DNA of 61,971 nt from Lelliottia wanjuensis (GTDB lineage: Bacteria; Pseudomonadota; Gammaproteobacteria; Enterobacterales; Enterobacteriaceae): positions 1-61,971 of the forward strand of contig NZ_JASSOT010000070.1 of the NCBI RefSeq assembly GCF_030238365.1, in the 5' to 3' direction. Shown one piece after another: positions 9,351-19,838 of the stretch. The notes below the pieces were generated by a model. That model worked only from the letters and a program-made list of their open reading frames with translations. It searched no databases and had not been told where the DNA came from. Numbering within the stretch: the first letter of the stretch is position 1; each line of letters begins with the position of its first letter. The position numbers and the translations under genes were made by a program.

Positions 9351-9664
9351 CTTCGTTCCGGCTCTGACATATTTTTAGTAAGGAATGCAATCCTTTCAAT
9401 CTAACTTGTCAGCCTGGAAGTGTAAACGGGCTTTTACACTTCGCACGGATAATTCCTGGAATTAGGCTAAAAAACGCGACAAAGTAGCGAATAACGAGAT
9501 CTGCCCTAAACTTTTTAAATGTAACCACTCTGTTTGTGCATTTAAACGTGATTCCATCCTGACATAAGTTCGGATTCTGGAATCTTTGACCACTGAGCGA
9601 ATACTTTCGCGCATGCACTGTTGGAAGAAGTTATCCAGCATATAACGACCAGAACAGGAGCAGC
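9351..9664. other. aroG-ybgS divergent intergenic region
   Basis: 314 bp without a gene. It carries the aroG promoter and TyrR box near its left part and the ybgS promoter at the right. The ybgS ribosome site AGGAG is at about 9655-9660. No repeat or small ORF with family support was seen. Confidence 0.7.
9421..9438 (-). promoter_or_regulatory. TyrR box of aroG
   Basis: TGTAAA-N6-TTTACA is a perfect match to the TyrR consensus, 71 bp upstream of the aroG start. A single strong box is how E. coli aroG is repressed by TyrR with Phe (also Tyr or Trp). Confidence 0.9.
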
Positions 9665-10066
9665 ATGATGAAAATGACTAAACTGGCAACCCTTTTCCTG
9701 ACCGCAACCCTCACCATGGCAAGCGGGGCCGCGCTGGCTGCGGACTCAGCAAGTTCCGACAATAATGGCCAGGCTAACGCCGCCGCGGCAGCAGGCCAGG
9801 TAGCACCGGATGCGAAACAGAACGTCGCTCCGAATAATGTGGATAACAGCAACATCAATACCGGCAGCGGGACCAGCGGCGGAACCATGCTGCACCCGAA
9901 CGGGACGGATTCCGGTACCATGAATCATGATGGTATGACCAAGGATGAGATCCACAAAAACTCGATGTGTAAAGACGGCAAATGCCCGGATATCAACAAG
10001 AAAGTTGAAACCGGTGACGGTATGAATAACGACGTCAATACCAAAACCGACGGCACGACCCAGTAA
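9665..10066 (+). CDS. ybgS: YbgS family secreted homeobox-named protein, function unknown
   Basis: 133 residues with a Sec signal peptide ([20 protein letters not shown] then AALAAD, cleavage likely after ALA near residue 25). The mature part is Asn-, Gly- and Asp-rich and low in hydrophobics, with conserved [19 protein letters not shown] containing two cysteines, and ends in TKTDGTTQ. E. coli YbgS is about 126 residues; the extra residues here are in the Gly/Ser/Thr-rich middle. Starts at 9665 or 9668 (ATGATG) cannot be separated. No function is established; location is periplasmic by the signal peptide. Confidence 0.93.
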   Translation: MMKMTKLATLFLTATLTMASGAALAADSASSDNNGQANAAAAAGQVAPDAKQNVAPNNVDNSNINTGSGTSGGTMLHPNGTDSGTMNHDGMTKDEIHKNSMCKDGKCPDINKKVETGDGMNNDVNTKTDGTTQ

Positions 10067-10088
10067 TTCGAGCCCGATCGGATAAATG

Positions 10089-10117
10089 AAGGAGAGCGAA
10101 AGCTCTCCTTTCTTTTT
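10089..10117 (+). terminator. Terminator of ybgS
   Basis: AAGGAGAGC, a GAAA tetraloop, GCTCTCCTT, then TCTTTTTT. A nine-pair stem with a stable GNRA loop, 22 bp past ybgS. Confidence 0.93.
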
Positions 10118-10125
10118 TGTGCAAA

Positions 10126-10150
10126 ATACTAAAAAATCTACACTTAGTAT
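10126..10150 (+). promoter_or_regulatory. Inverted repeat upstream of zitB, possible operator
   Basis: ATACTAA (10126-10132) and TTAGTAT (10144-10150) are perfect inverted heptamers 11 bp apart, ending 24 bp before the zitB start and overlapping a plausible -10 region. I do not recognise a regulator for it. Confidence 0.4.
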
Positions 10151-10173
10151 GATTACTCATCAGGATAGAGTTC

Positions 10174-11112
10174 ATGGCGCACACGCATTCTCATTCGCAG
10201 GCTTCAGGGGACGAAAACGCTAAACGTTTGATGCTGGCTTTCGGCGTCACCGCCACGTTTATGGTTATCGAGGTTATTGGCGGACTGGTTTCCGGCTCGC
10301 TGGCGTTGCTGGCGGATGCGGGGCATATGCTCACTGACGCCGCCGCGCTGCTGTTTGCGCTGATCGCGGTACAGTTTTCCCGTCGCCCACCTAACGCGCG
10401 CCACACCTTTGGCTGGCTGCGTCTCACTACCCTCGCCGCTTTCGTCAACGCGATCGCCCTGGTGGTGATCACCATATTGATTGTCTGGGAAGCCATCCAG
10501 CGTTTCCGCGATCCGCAGCCGGTTGCTGGGATGACAATGATGGTGATTGCGGTGGCCGGGCTGCTGGCCAACGTCCTCGCATTCTGGATTTTGCATCGCG
10601 GCAGTTCGGAGAAAAACCTCAACGTCCGCGCAGCAGCTCTGCATGTGCTGGGCGATCTGCTGGGCTCTGTGGGTGCTATCGTGGCAGCGCTGGTGATTAT
10701 CTCTACCGGCTGGACGCCGATCGACCCGATTCTGTCGGTGCTGGTCTCGTGCCTGGTGCTGCGCAGCGCGTGGGGATTGTTACGGGAGAGCGTGAACGAA
10801 TTGCTGGAGGGTGCGCCCGTGTCGCTGGATATTCCGGCGCTGAAACGCAAGATGTGCCGGGATATTCCGGAAGTGCGCGACGTGCACCATGTTCATGTCT
10901 GGCTGGTCGGTGAGAAACCGGTGATGACCCTGCATGTGCAGGTGGTCCCTCCGCACGATCACGACGCGTTGCTGGGACGTATCCAGCACTTCCTGGAGCA
11001 TCAGTACGAGATTTCGCACGTCACGATCCAGATGGAGTATCAGGCCTGTAGCGGGCCGGACTGCCATCTCAACGAGACGCAGCCCGACCATTCACACCAT
11101 CACCACCATTAA
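10174..11112 (+). CDS. zitB: ZitB, zinc efflux cation-diffusion-facilitator transporter
   Basis: 312 residues, a CDF protein exporting Zn(II) from the cytoplasm by proton antiport. Both ends are His-rich (MAHTHSHSQ and a C-terminal HSHHHHH), as in E. coli ZitB. Six membrane helices lie in the first two thirds, with the metal-site motif [14 protein letters not shown] (H-x-x-x-D) in helix 2 and HVLGDLLGS in helix 5. A cytoplasmic ferredoxin-like domain follows. The last 4 bp overlap the convergent pnuC, leaving no room for a terminator between them. Confidence 0.97.
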   Translation: MAHTHSHSQASGDENAKRLMLAFGVTATFMVIEVIGGLVSGSLALLADAGHMLTDAAALLFALIAVQFSRRPPNARHTFGWLRLTTLAAFVNAIALVVITILIVWEAIQRFRDPQPVAGMTMMVIAVAGLLANVLAFWILHRGSSEKNLNVRAAALHVLGDLLGSVGAIVAALVIISTGWTPIDPILSVLVSCLVLRSAWGLLRESVNELLEGAPVSLDIPALKRKMCRDIPEVRDVHHVHVWLVGEKPVMTLHVQVVPPHDHDALLGRIQHFLEHQYEISHVTIQMEYQACSGPDCHLNETQPDHSHHHHH

Positions 11113-11828
11113 CTGGACAGCGCGTGGGAGCCACGCTGACGCGCGCTGTTAATCCACATCCGGCTGCCGTTCAGGGCAATAAAGGTGAGCAGCAGGTATT
11201 CGAGCGACATGGCGTAAACGCCCTGCAGCGCGAAGATCACCACGCTTATCACGTTGATGATGACCCACAGCAGCCAGTTCTCGACGTATTTACGCGTCAT
11301 CAGGATCATCGCTGCGATCGACAGCACCATCATGCAGGAATCCCAGAACGGGAAAGCATCGGGCTGAAGCTCGGGCATCGTGACGTTCAGGCCGAGGCTC
11401 GACATCACTGACACCGCGACGCGGGTCAGGAAACCAAACACCGGGTTGATGTAGACCGTCATCAGGCCGATGGCGACCACGCAGGCGGCGAGCCAGGCGA
11501 TGGCTTTCGGTAGCGGCAGCCAGCGGATTTGGAGCTCCGCTTCCTGCGCGCTGTTTTGCCTCGACCAGGCGTACCAGCCGTAGATGTTCGCGGCGAAGAA
11601 AAACAGCTGCAGCAACAGGCTGGCGTAGAGCTGGATCTGGAAAAAAATAATCGCGAACAGCGTGACGTTAATCAGGCCAAATGCGTAGTTACTGATCTTC
11701 TCCAGACTCGCCAGCCAGATGCAGAGCAGTCCAGCGAGCGTGCCGATAGCTTCAATCCATGACAGGTCGTAGCCGCCCGCCCCGATCGGTATGTGAACCA
11801 GGATGTTCTGCGTGCTAAAAAAATCCAT
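11109..11828 (-). CDS. pnuC: PnuC, nicotinamide riboside transporter
   Basis: 239 residues of largely hydrophobic sequence with about seven helices and the conserved W-x-x-W-S-R block ([12 protein letters not shown]) of the PnuC family. It takes up nicotinamide riboside by facilitated diffusion coupled to phosphorylation by NadR. The gene lies 37 bp behind nadA on the same strand, so the NadR box upstream of nadA should control both. Confidence 0.97.
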   Translation of the reverse strand: MDFFSTQNILVHIPIGAGGYDLSWIEAIGTLAGLLCIWLASLEKISNYAFGLINVTLFAIIFFQIQLYASLLLQLFFFAANIYGWYAWSRQNSAQEAELQIRWLPLPKAIAWLAACVVAIGLMTVYINPVFGFLTRVAVSVMSSLGLNVTMPELQPDAFPFWDSCMMVLSIAAMILMTRKYVENWLLWVIINVISVVIFALQGVYAMSLEYLLLTFIALNGSRMWINSARQRGSHALSS

Positions 11829-11865
11829 CTTTTCCCCAGAGCGTAGTGATACGCGTTATCTCATC

Positions 11866-12909
11866 TCAGGAGCGTAGTGTAGCCGCAAAATCGAGCATGC
11901 GGTTAAGCGGAATTAACGCGCCGTCACGCAACGCAGCGTCGACGTGGATCTCATGGGCCGCTCCGCCTGTCTCCAGCCCCTCAGCAATCGCCTTGAGGCC
12001 ATTCATCGCCATCCACGGACAGTGGGCGCAGCTGCGGCACGTCGCGCCTTCCCCGGCGGTCGGTGCTTCGAACAACTCTTTGTCCGGCACCGCCTGCTGC
12101 ATTTTGTAGAAGATGCCACGGTCGGTGGCGACAATCAGCTTCTGATTCGGCAGCGTTTTCGCGGCATTGATGAGCTGGCTGGTGGAGCCGACGGCATCGG
12201 CCATGTCCACCACCGACTGGGGTGATTCCGGATGTACCAGAATGGCAGCGTCAGGGTATAAGGCCTTCATGCGCGCCAGCGCCTGGGTTTTGAATTCGTC
12301 GTGCACGATGCACGCGCCCTGCCAGCACAAGACATCCGCGCCGGTTTGCTTCTGCACGTAGTTGCCGAGGTGTTTATCCGGTGCCCAGATAATTTTCTGT
12401 CCGAGGCTATCCAGATGCTCAATGAGTTCGACGGCGATACTGGAGGTGACCACCCAGTCCGCACGCGCTTTGACCGCGGCGGAGGTGTTGGCATACACCA
12501 CAACCGTGCGGTCTGGATGGGCATCGCAAAACGCGCTGAATTCGTCGATCGGACAGCCTAAATCCAGAGAGCATTCCGCATTGAGCGTAGGCATTAGAAT
12601 GGTTTTTTCCGGGCTGAGGATTTTGGCCGTCTCGCCCATGAAGCGTACGCCCGCGACGAGCAGCGTCGAGGCAGGATGCTTCGCCCCGAAGCGGGCCATC
12701 TCCAGGGAGTCCGAGATACAACCGCCCGTCTCTTCCGCCAGCTGCTGGATTTCAGGATCGGTGTAGTAATGCGCGACCATCACCGCATCTCGCTCCTTCA
12801 ACAGGCGCTTGATTTTTTCACGGTAGAACTGTTTTTCGTCCAGATCTAATGGCACGGGCTTAGGCGGGAAAGGATAGATTGCGGCTTCAGGATCAAACAT
12901 CACGCTCAT
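11866..12909 (-). CDS. nadA: NadA, quinolinate synthase A
   Basis: Condenses iminoaspartate (from NadB) with dihydroxyacetone phosphate to make quinolinate for NAD. The start [10 protein letters not shown] at 12909 is chosen for family length (347); an upstream in-frame ATG at 12978 would add 23 unconserved residues. The three 4Fe-4S ligands lie in [22 protein letters not shown] and [10 protein letters not shown]. First gene of nadA-pnuC, preceded by a NadR box. Confidence 0.97.
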   Translation of the reverse strand: MSVMFDPEAAIYPFPPKPVPLDLDEKQFYREKIKRLLKERDAVMVAHYYTDPEIQQLAEETGGCISDSLEMARFGAKHPASTLLVAGVRFMGETAKILSPEKTILMPTLNAECSLDLGCPIDEFSAFCDAHPDRTVVVYANTSAAVKARADWVVTSSIAVELIEHLDSLGQKIIWAPDKHLGNYVQKQTGADVLCWQGACIVHDEFKTQALARMKALYPDAAILVHPESPQSVVDMADAVGSTSQLINAAKTLPNQKLIVATDRGIFYKMQQAVPDKELFEAPTAGEGATCRSCAHCPWMAMNGLKAIAEGLETGGAAHEIHVDAALRDGALIPLNRMLDFAATLRS

Positions 12910-12981
12910 CATAGCTTCTCGTTTTACTGGCTTAACAATAATGTCTCTCTTTTGCGTTCTGAACGAAAGATACGACAATTG

Positions 12982-12999
12982 TGTTTTGTATACTAAACA
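12982..12999 (-). promoter_or_regulatory. NadR box of nadA-pnuC
   Basis: TGTTTT-N6-TAAACA is an 18-bp palindrome one base off TGTTTA-N6-TAAACA, the NadR operator. It lies about 75 bp upstream of the nadA ATG. NAD-loaded NadR would repress the pair. Confidence 0.85.
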
Positions 13000-13041
13000 A
13001 GATAGCGCGTTGGGCGGAAAAAGTCACAATATTTGGATAGC

Positions 13042-13068
13042 AAAAAGGCGCCTTTAGGGCGCCTTTTT
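13042..13068 (-). terminator. Terminator of the Lys/Val tRNA operon
   Basis: GGCGCC with a 5-nt loop, flanked by five A and five T residues, so it is symmetric. It lies 37 bp past the last tRNA on the minus strand and probably also insulates nadA. Confidence 0.88.
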
Positions 13069-13104
13069 ACACTGAGATTTAACATCAAGTCACAATGCTA
13101 AAAT

Positions 13105-13180
13105 TGGTGGGTCGTGCAGGATTCGAACCTGCGACCAATTGATTAAAAGTCAACTGCTCTACCAACTGAGCTAACGACCC
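13105..13180 (-). tRNA. tRNA-Lys (UUU)
   Basis: 76 nt including an encoded CCA. On the minus strand it starts GGGTCGTTAGCTCAGTTGGT, has anticodon loop CTTTTAA and a standard GTTCGAATCC T-arm. Last of five tRNAs in the operon. Confidence 0.98.
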
Positions 13181-13209
13181 CTTTCGGGACGGGCAAATTG
13201 TATTCAGGC

Positions 13210-13285
13210 TGGTGGGTCGTGCAGGATTCGAACCTGCGACCAATTGATTAAAAGTCAACTGCTCTACCAACTGAGCTAACGACCC
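13210..13285 (-). tRNA. tRNA-Lys (UUU)
   Basis: 76 nt with encoded CCA, identical to the copy at 13105-13180. 29 bp spacer to the next copy. Confidence 0.98.
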
Positions 13286-13314
13286 GCTCGGATGCTGCCT
13301 GAATTCTGTAGTAT

Positions 13315-13390
13315 TGGTGGGGCGTGCAGGATTCGAACCTGCGACCAATTGATTAAAAGTCAACTGCTCTACCAACTGAGCTAACGCCCC
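13315..13390 (-). tRNA. tRNA-Lys (UUU), acceptor-stem variant
   Basis: Identical to the other lysine tRNAs except that the acceptor stem reads GGGGCGT/ACGCCCC instead of GGGTCGT/ACGACCC. Both sides changed together, so pairing is kept. Three bases separate it from the valine tRNA. Confidence 0.97.
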
Positions 13391-13393
13391 GAA

Positions 13394-13469
13394 TGGTGGG
13401 TGATGACGGGCTCGAACCGCCGACCCCCTCCGTGTAAAGGAGGTGCTCTACCAACTGAGCTAATCACCC
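13394..13469 (-). tRNA. tRNA-Val (UAC)
   Basis: 76 nt with encoded CCA. Minus strand begins GGGTGATTAGCTCAGTTGGT; the anticodon stem is CCTCC/GGAGG with loop TTTACAC, anticodon UAC. It is the only valine tRNA here, whereas the E. coli operon has two. Confidence 0.98.
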
Positions 13470-13505
13470 AACGCATACTACCGGGTACTACAGGAAAATC
13501 TTAAG

Positions 13506-13523
13506 TGGTGGGTCGTGCAGGAT
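13506..13523 (-). repeat. Orphan 3' end of a tRNA-Lys inside the operon spacer
   Basis: These 18 bases reproduce exactly the last 18 of tRNA-Lys including CCA (ATCCTGCACGACCCACCA on the minus strand), but no tRNA body is attached. The sequence beside it, up to about 13572, is palindrome-rich. The arrangement resembles the tyrT repeats of E. coli, which also begin with a copied tRNA 3' end. Confidence 0.8.
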
Positions 13524-13603
13524 GACTCGGCTTCGCCTCGCCCTTCGGGCCGTTGCTGAAGCAACGTTATCCTTCACGTCTACCATCTTACTGCTTTGTT
13601 AAT

Positions 13604-13679
13604 TGGTGGGTCGTGCAGGATTCGAACCTGCGACCAATTGATTAAAAGTCAACTGCTCTACCAACTGAGCTAACGACCC
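13604..13679 (-). tRNA. tRNA-Lys (UUU), promoter-proximal
   Basis: 76 nt with encoded CCA, same sequence as the distal copies. It is first in the transcript, about 50 bp behind the predicted start site. Confidence 0.98.
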
Positions 13680-13718
13680 ACTTTTTTCGCGGCTTTCGGG
13701 CTGTTCGATATCCCTTGG

Positions 13719-13758
13719 CAACGGCGGCATATATTACTGATTTAAGAATTCAGCGCAA
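13719..13758 (-). promoter_or_regulatory. Promoter of the Lys/Val tRNA operon, stringent type
   Basis: On the minus strand, TTGCGC (13753-13758), a 16-bp spacer and TAATAT (13731-13736), followed by the GC-rich discriminator GCCGCCG. An A/T-rich stretch just upstream could act as an UP element. The GC-rich discriminator is typical of stable-RNA promoters inhibited by ppGpp/DksA. Confidence 0.7.
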
Positions 13759-13806
13759 CAAAAATTTCGACGAAGATCACTTAACTGCTTACGAATCAGG
13801 CGGCAC

Positions 13807-13832
13807 GACCAGAAATAACGCGATTTCTGGTC
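13807..13832. terminator. Hairpin after cpoB
   Basis: GACCAGAAAT and ATTTCTGGTC form a perfect ten-pair stem with a 6-nt loop, 10 bp past the cpoB stop. No T tract follows on the minus strand, so it may be an mRNA-protecting structure or help factor-dependent termination. Confidence 0.6.
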
Positions 13833-13841
13833 ATGCGACAC

Positions 13842-14636
13842 TCAACCCATCGATCCAAGACGTTTTTGCGCTTGTTTCGCACCTTCGGTGCCTGGGTACT
13901 TGGTGACCACCTGCTGATAAACGGCCTTCGCTTTCGCGCTGTCGCCTTTATCCTGCATGATGACGCCGACCTTAAACATGGCATCAGGGGCTTTAGGTGA
14001 TTTTGGGTAGTTTTTTACCACTGAGGCAAAATAAAACGCCGCATCATCCTTTTTACCCTTGTTGTAATTCAACTGACCGAGCCAATAGTTCGCATTTGGC
14101 TGATACGTTGAATCAGGATACTTTTTCACGAAGTTCTGAAACGCCGCGATAGCATCGTCCTGACGCGATTTATCCTGCACCAGGGCAATCGCTGCGTTGT
14201 AGTCAGTATTCGCGTCACCGCTCTGTACAGGCGCGCCTGTGGAGGCTGACGCATCAGCTGCAGGAGCCGGAGTGGCTGTCGCCGCCCCACTCTGATCGCC
14301 CGCCGCGGGTTGCGCCGCTGCGCCACCGTTGCTCATGCCGTCGATCTGCAACAGGATCTGCTTCTGACGCTCGACAACCTGGTTCAACTGATACTGACTT
14401 TCCTGGATCTGACCACGGAGAGAATCAATATCGTTTTGGTTATCGGAGAGCTGCTGCTGGAGTTGGGTTAAAAGCTGACTGTGAGCATTAGAAATACGCT
14501 CGAGTTGAGTGACGCGGTCTTCGACCGAGCCGGAGCCGACACTACTGATTGGTGCCTGAGCAAAAGCGGCCCAGGGGGCCGCTATTCCAACCAGTAACGA
14601 CAGACTCAATAGTTGATGTCTGAAGTTACTGCTCAT
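13842..14636 (-). CDS. cpoB: CpoB, cell division coordinator
   Basis: 264 residues. The signal peptide ends ...PWAAFA-QAP. A coiled-coil trimerisation region (about 40-105) is followed by a Gln/Ala/Ser-rich linker and C-terminal tetratricopeptide repeats (about 140-260: NYWLGQLNYNKGKKDDAAFY and similar). In E. coli this periplasmic protein couples PBP1B-LpoB peptidoglycan synthesis with Tol-Pal constriction at the septum. It is the last gene of the tol cluster, 9 bp behind pal. Confidence 0.96.
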   Translation of the reverse strand: MSSNFRHQLLSLSLLVGIAAPWAAFAQAPISSVGSGSVEDRVTQLERISNAHSQLLTQLQQQLSDNQNDIDSLRGQIQESQYQLNQVVERQKQILLQIDGMSNGGAAAQPAAGDQSGAATATPAPAADASASTGAPVQSGDANTDYNAAIALVQDKSRQDDAIAAFQNFVKKYPDSTYQPNANYWLGQLNYNKGKKDDAAFYFASVVKNYPKSPKAPDAMFKVGVIMQDKGDSAKAKAVYQQVVTKYPGTEGAKQAQKRLGSMG

Positions 14637-14645
14637 GCAATTCTC

Positions 14646-15191
<546 letters not shown>

Positions 15192-15202
15192 TTAATTATT
15201 AT

Positions 15203-16495
15203 TTACAGATACGGCGACCAGGCAGGTGATTTTACCTGTCCATCAGTTGCCGGAATACGCGCTTTGAAACGCCCATCTGTAGAAACCAGATTCAGCACAG
15301 ATCCCATCCCCTGAGAAGAGCTGTAGATTACCATCGTGCCGTTAGGTGCCAGACTTGGCGTTTCATCCAGGAACGTTGACGATAAAACTTGCACGCCACC
15401 CGTTACCAGATCTTGTTTGGCAATGTGCTGCTGCCCACCGTTGGAGCTGACCATTACCATTAATTTACCGTCGCTGCTCACGTCCGCATCCTGGTTCTGA
15501 GAGCCTTCCCAGGTAATACGCTGTGGAGCACCGCCGTTTACATTCACTTTATACACCTGAGGACGACCCGCCTGGTCAGACGTGAACGCGAGGTTCTGGC
15601 TGTCCGGGAACCAGGTTGGCTCAGTGTTGTTGCTACGACCATCCGTCACCTGGCGGATCTGGCCTGAGCCGATATCCATCACGTAGAGGTTCAGGCTGCC
15701 GGTTTTAGACAGAGCAAATGCCAGTTTAGAACCATCCGGTGAGAACGCTGGTGCACCGTTGTGACGCGGGAACGAAGCCACCTGACGCACAGCGCCGTTA
15801 GCAAGCGTCTGGATAACCAGGGCTGAACGACCGCTTTCGAAGGTCACGTAAGCCAGTTTAGAACCATCCGGAGACCAGGCCGGAGACATCAGCGGCTGTG
15901 GTGAACGGTGAACGGTGAACTGGTTGTAACCGTCGTAGTCAGAGACGCGCAGTTCATACGGGAACTGGCCGCCGTTGGTCTGCACCACATACGCGATACG
16001 GGTACGGAAAGCGCCTTTAATACCGGTCAGCTTCTCGAACACTTCATCACTTGCAGTGTGACCTGCGTAGCGAAGCCACTGCTTGTTCACTTTATACGAG
16101 TTCTGCGCCAGAACCGTACCCGGAGCGCCGCCAGTATCCACCAGCTGGTACGCCACTGTGTAGCCACCGTCCGGATTCGGAGTCACCTGGCCCACGACCA
16201 CGGCATCAATACCCAGTGCGGACCAGGCAGCAGGTTGAACTTCCTGAGCGGTACCCGGCTGCTGTGGCAGACGAGAACGATCTAATGGATTGAATTTGCC
16301 GCTGTTACGCAAGTCAGCCGCAACAATGCCGCCAACGTCTTCAGGTGCAGCGCCAGGGCCTGCCCACTGGAACGGAACAACGCCAATCGGACGCGCGGAG
16401 TCCACCCCTTGGGTGATCTCAATGCGTACCTCTGCGTGCAGCAAAGCTGCCCACAGCATAAAGAAACCTACTGCAACACGTAATGCCTGCTTCAT
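15203..16495 (-). CDS. tolB: TolB, periplasmic beta-propeller of Tol-Pal
   Basis: 430 residues from the second ATG of an ATGATG pair; the GGGAG ribosome site is 5 nt from it but only 2 nt from the first. Signal peptide cleaved after LLHA, exposing EVRIEITQG, the TolA-binding epitope region. An N-terminal alpha/beta domain is followed by a six-bladed propeller with WD-like repeats ([42 protein letters not shown]) that holds Pal. Spaced 134 bp from tolA and 35 bp from pal. Confidence 0.98.
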   Translation of the reverse strand: MKQALRVAVGFFMLWAALLHAEVRIEITQGVDSARPIGVVPFQWAGPGAAPEDVGGIVAADLRNSGKFNPLDRSRLPQQPGTAQEVQPAAWSALGIDAVVVGQVTPNPDGGYTVAYQLVDTGGAPGTVLAQNSYKVNKQWLRYAGHTASDEVFEKLTGIKGAFRTRIAYVVQTNGGQFPYELRVSDYDGYNQFTVHRSPQPLMSPAWSPDGSKLAYVTFESGRSALVIQTLANGAVRQVASFPRHNGAPAFSPDGSKLAFALSKTGSLNLYVMDIGSGQIRQVTDGRSNNTEPTWFPDSQNLAFTSDQAGRPQVYKVNVNGGAPQRITWEGSQNQDADVSSDGKLMVMVSSNGGQQHIAKQDLVTGGVQVLSSTFLDETPSLAPNGTMVIYSSSQGMGSVLNLVSTDGRFKARIPATDGQVKSPAWSPYL

Positions 16496-16629
16496 CATAT
16501 CTCCCTTACCCGGGTAACCTTACCCGCGATAATTTAGCAGAATGTTAACAAACTCAAATAGACAAAACTACCAGAACCCTGTGACTAAACCTGGTCTATT
16601 TTTCCCCGTTTGCACGGAGAAATTGTGAC

Positions 16630-17850
16630 TTAAGGTTTAAAGTCCAGCGGCGCATTTTTAAAGACTTCATAGACGGCTTGCGAAGGTGGTTTTGGCATCT
16701 TCGCCTGACGCGCCGCTGCCAGCGCAGCAGTACACAGGGCCGGATCGCCACCTTCGGACTGAATATCAAGTAACATGCCATCCGGTGCCAGTTTTATCCG
16801 CAGCGTACACGTTTTACCGGCATAAGATGAAGCATCATAAAATCGACTTTCAATCGCCGATTTAATCTGCGAGGCATAGCCATTGATTTCAGCGCCTGAA
16901 GCGCCGTTATTCTTAGTGTTACCACTTCCTGCTGGCGATGCATTGCTTCCTTTCGCCCCACCGCCCGATTTCGGCGCATTCTTACCTGAACTCAGGTCAC
17001 CGAAAAGATCGTCAACATCGGATGCCGAAGCTTTCTCCGCTGCAGCTTTTTTCGCTGCGGCAGCTTTGGCGGCTGCGGCTTTATCGGCAGCAGCTTTCTT
17101 ATCTGCAGCAGCCTTTTCAGCGGCAGCGGCTTTTTTGTCCGCTGCGGCCTTCTCAGCAGCAGCGGCTTTTTCAGCGGCAGCCTTCTCTGCTGCAGCCGCT
17201 TTCTTCGCAGCATCGGCAGCGGCTTTCTTCTCCGCTTCCTGAGCGGCTTTCTTCGCGGCCTCAGCTTCTGCTTTTTTCTGTGCGTCAGCAGCTGCTTTCT
17301 TCGCTGCTTCTGCTTGTGCTTTTTTCTCTGCGTCGGCGGCGGCTTTCTTCGCCGCATCGGCGGCTTGTTTCGCCTGAGCATCTGCTTTTGCCTTGGCATC
17401 GGCTGCAGCTTTAGCGGCCGCCTCTTCTGCCTGCTTCTGCTGCTCTTGCGCTTTTTGCGCGGCGGCTTCAGCCTGTTTCTGTTCGGCAGCCTGCTCTTTC
17501 GCCGCTTCTTGCGCCTGCAAACGTTCTTTCTCGAGCTGCTTCAAACGCTCTTGCTCCGCGGCCTGCTTTTCACGCAGTTCCTCGGCTTGCTGTTGCGCCT
17601 GTTTATCACGCTGCTCTTCTGCACGTTTTGCACTCGCCTGCTGCTGTTGCTGACGATTATAGTTTTGCACTACCGCGCCTGGGTCCACCATGACGGCGTC
17701 GATGGAAGAGCCCCCACCACCGCCGGCTGACGCGTCAATATGCTCATCGAACGAACTCCAGATCAGCACTGCAAAAAGAATCACATGCAGCACCGCGGAG
17801 ATAATGATCGCTCGCTTAAGCTTGTCGTTTTGTTCGGTTGCCTTTGACAC
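16630..17850 (-). CDS. tolA: TolA, inner-membrane-anchored spanning protein
   Basis: 406 residues against 421 in E. coli, the difference falling in the repeat domain. One N-terminal membrane helix (RAIIISAVLHVILFAVLIW, about 14-32) is followed by a very long helical domain of Ala/Lys/Glu repeats (about 80-280; AAADAKKKA-type) spanning the periplasm. A C-terminal domain III with two cysteines, GKTCTLRIKLAPDG and GGDPALCTAAL, binds TolB/Pal. The repeat is a site of frequent length change by slippage. TolQ-TolR energise it with the proton motive force. Confidence 0.97.
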   Translation of the reverse strand: MSKATEQNDKLKRAIIISAVLHVILFAVLIWSSFDEHIDASAGGGGGSSIDAVMVDPGAVVQNYNRQQQQQASAKRAEEQRDKQAQQQAEELREKQAAEQERLKQLEKERLQAQEAAKEQAAEQKQAEAAAQKAQEQQKQAEEAAAKAAADAKAKADAQAKQAADAAKKAAADAEKKAQAEAAKKAAADAQKKAEAEAAKKAAQEAEKKAAADAAKKAAAAEKAAAEKAAAAEKAAADKKAAAAEKAAADKKAAADKAAAAKAAAAKKAAAEKASASDVDDLFGDLSSGKNAPKSGGGAKGSNASPAGSGNTKNNGASGAEINGYASQIKSAIESRFYDASSYAGKTCTLRIKLAPDGMLLDIQSEGGDPALCTAALAAARQAKMPKPPSQAVYEVFKNAPLDFKP

Positions 17851-17878
17851 TATCGGTTCCCAAAAACTGTGCAGATGA

Positions 17879-18307
17879 TTAGATCGGTTGCGTCATCAAG
17901 CCTACCGACTTAACACCCGCGCTATGTAGCAAGTTCAGCGCTTTAATAATTTCATCGTAAGGCACATCTTTGGCGCCACCGATTAAGAAGACCGTTTTCG
18001 GATTTGACTCCAGGCGGCGCTGCGCTTCGGCAATAACCTGCTCTGGCGGCAGCTGATCCATACGATCTTTCTCGACCACAACGCTGTATTGCCCCACGCC
18101 GGAAACCTCAATAATGACCGGTGGATCATCATTGCTGCTCACCGCCTGTGATTCTGTCGCATCCGGCAGATCAACTTCCACGCTCTGGGTGATAATCGGT
18201 GCTGTCGCCATAAAGATCAGCAGCAGCACCAGCAATACGTCCAGCAGCGGTACGATATTGATTTCGGACTTAAGTTCGCGACGATTTCGTCCACGCGCTC
18301 TGGCCAT
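17879..18307 (-). CDS. tolR: TolR, proton-channel subunit of Tol-Pal
   Basis: 142 residues, ExbD/TolR family. One membrane helix (about 18-38: NIVPLLDVLLVLLLIFMATA) contains the conserved aspartate D23 used for proton conduction. A periplasmic dimerisation domain follows. Three bases from tolQ and 28 bp before tolA. Confidence 0.98.
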   Translation of the reverse strand: MARARGRNRRELKSEINIVPLLDVLLVLLLIFMATAPIITQSVEVDLPDATESQAVSSNDDPPVIIEVSGVGQYSVVVEKDRMDQLPPEQVIAEAQRRLESNPKTVFLIGGAKDVPYDEIIKALNLLHSAGVKSVGLMTQPI

Positions 18308-18310
18308 GGT

Positions 18311-19404
<1,094 letters not shown>

Positions 19405-19505
19405 TTTACATCCCGGTAATGCAACAAAAGTTTAGAGCTTTTAAACTTCGCTACTATACGCGCGGGAATGATGGTTTGGAATGGGGGAAAGTAAACGGAG
19501 AGTAA

Positions 19506-19533
19506 ATTTTTATGGGCTCGGGTAAGCCCATAA
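19506..19533 (-). terminator. Terminator of cydABX-ybgE
   Basis: On the minus strand TTATGGGCT, a 6-nt loop, AGCCCATAA, then AAATTT. Located 20 bp past ybgE and upstream of ybgC, so it insulates the cyd and tol operons. Confidence 0.85.
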
Positions 19534-19553
19534 GATTAACGGACAGTTCTTAT

Positions 19554-19838
19554 TCAGCTAAAGAAAAAAACAAGTCCTGCGAGAAGCACTAAATCAGCGA
19601 CCAGCGGGCAGAAAATACCTTGCCAGTGAACGGCTTTCGGGCGAAAGCCCACACCGTGAATGACGCCCGCGCAAACTGCCCACATGATCAAGAAACCATG
19701 CCAGATTTCCAGTTCGCTGGTCTTCGCCGCAAAGCGCGACGGGTCCCAGAAAATGCAGCCTGCCAGCAAGAGTGCCATCACTAAGGAAAGCGCCCGTAAC
19801 GGGCGCTTGTCCATTACCGCATAGATATACTTAATCAT
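19554..19838 (-). CDS. ybgE: YbgE, cyd operon membrane protein
   Basis: 94 residues against 97 in E. coli. Three hydrophobic helices (about 15-31, 45-66 and 74-93), with conserved CIFWDPSRFAAKTSELEIWHG between the first two. The protein belongs to the cyd operon family; its function is not established. The first five residues (MIKYI) differ from the E. coli start because the ATG and its ribosome site lie in the end of an ERIC element. An alternative start at Met9 (19814) would skip that part. Confidence 0.88.
   Translation of the reverse strand: MIKYIYAVMDKRPLRALSLVMALLLAGCIFWDPSRFAAKTSELEIWHGFLIMWAVCAGVIHGVGFRPKAVHWQGIFCPLVADLVLLAGLVFFFS

Noticed and set aside
13085..13375. Open frame with three repeats of a LAQLVEQLTFNQLVAGSN motif
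   Set aside because: It is a translation of the tRNA-Lys genes themselves; the protein repeats are the tRNA sequence repeated.
13105..13679. Direct repeats suggesting a CRISPR or satellite
   Set aside because: The repeats fold as complete tRNAs with encoded CCA.
17314..17730. Leu/Phe-rich plus-strand frames opposite tolA
   Set aside because: They are mirror images of the Ala/Lys coiled-coil repeat and look like membrane proteins only because of codon complementarity.
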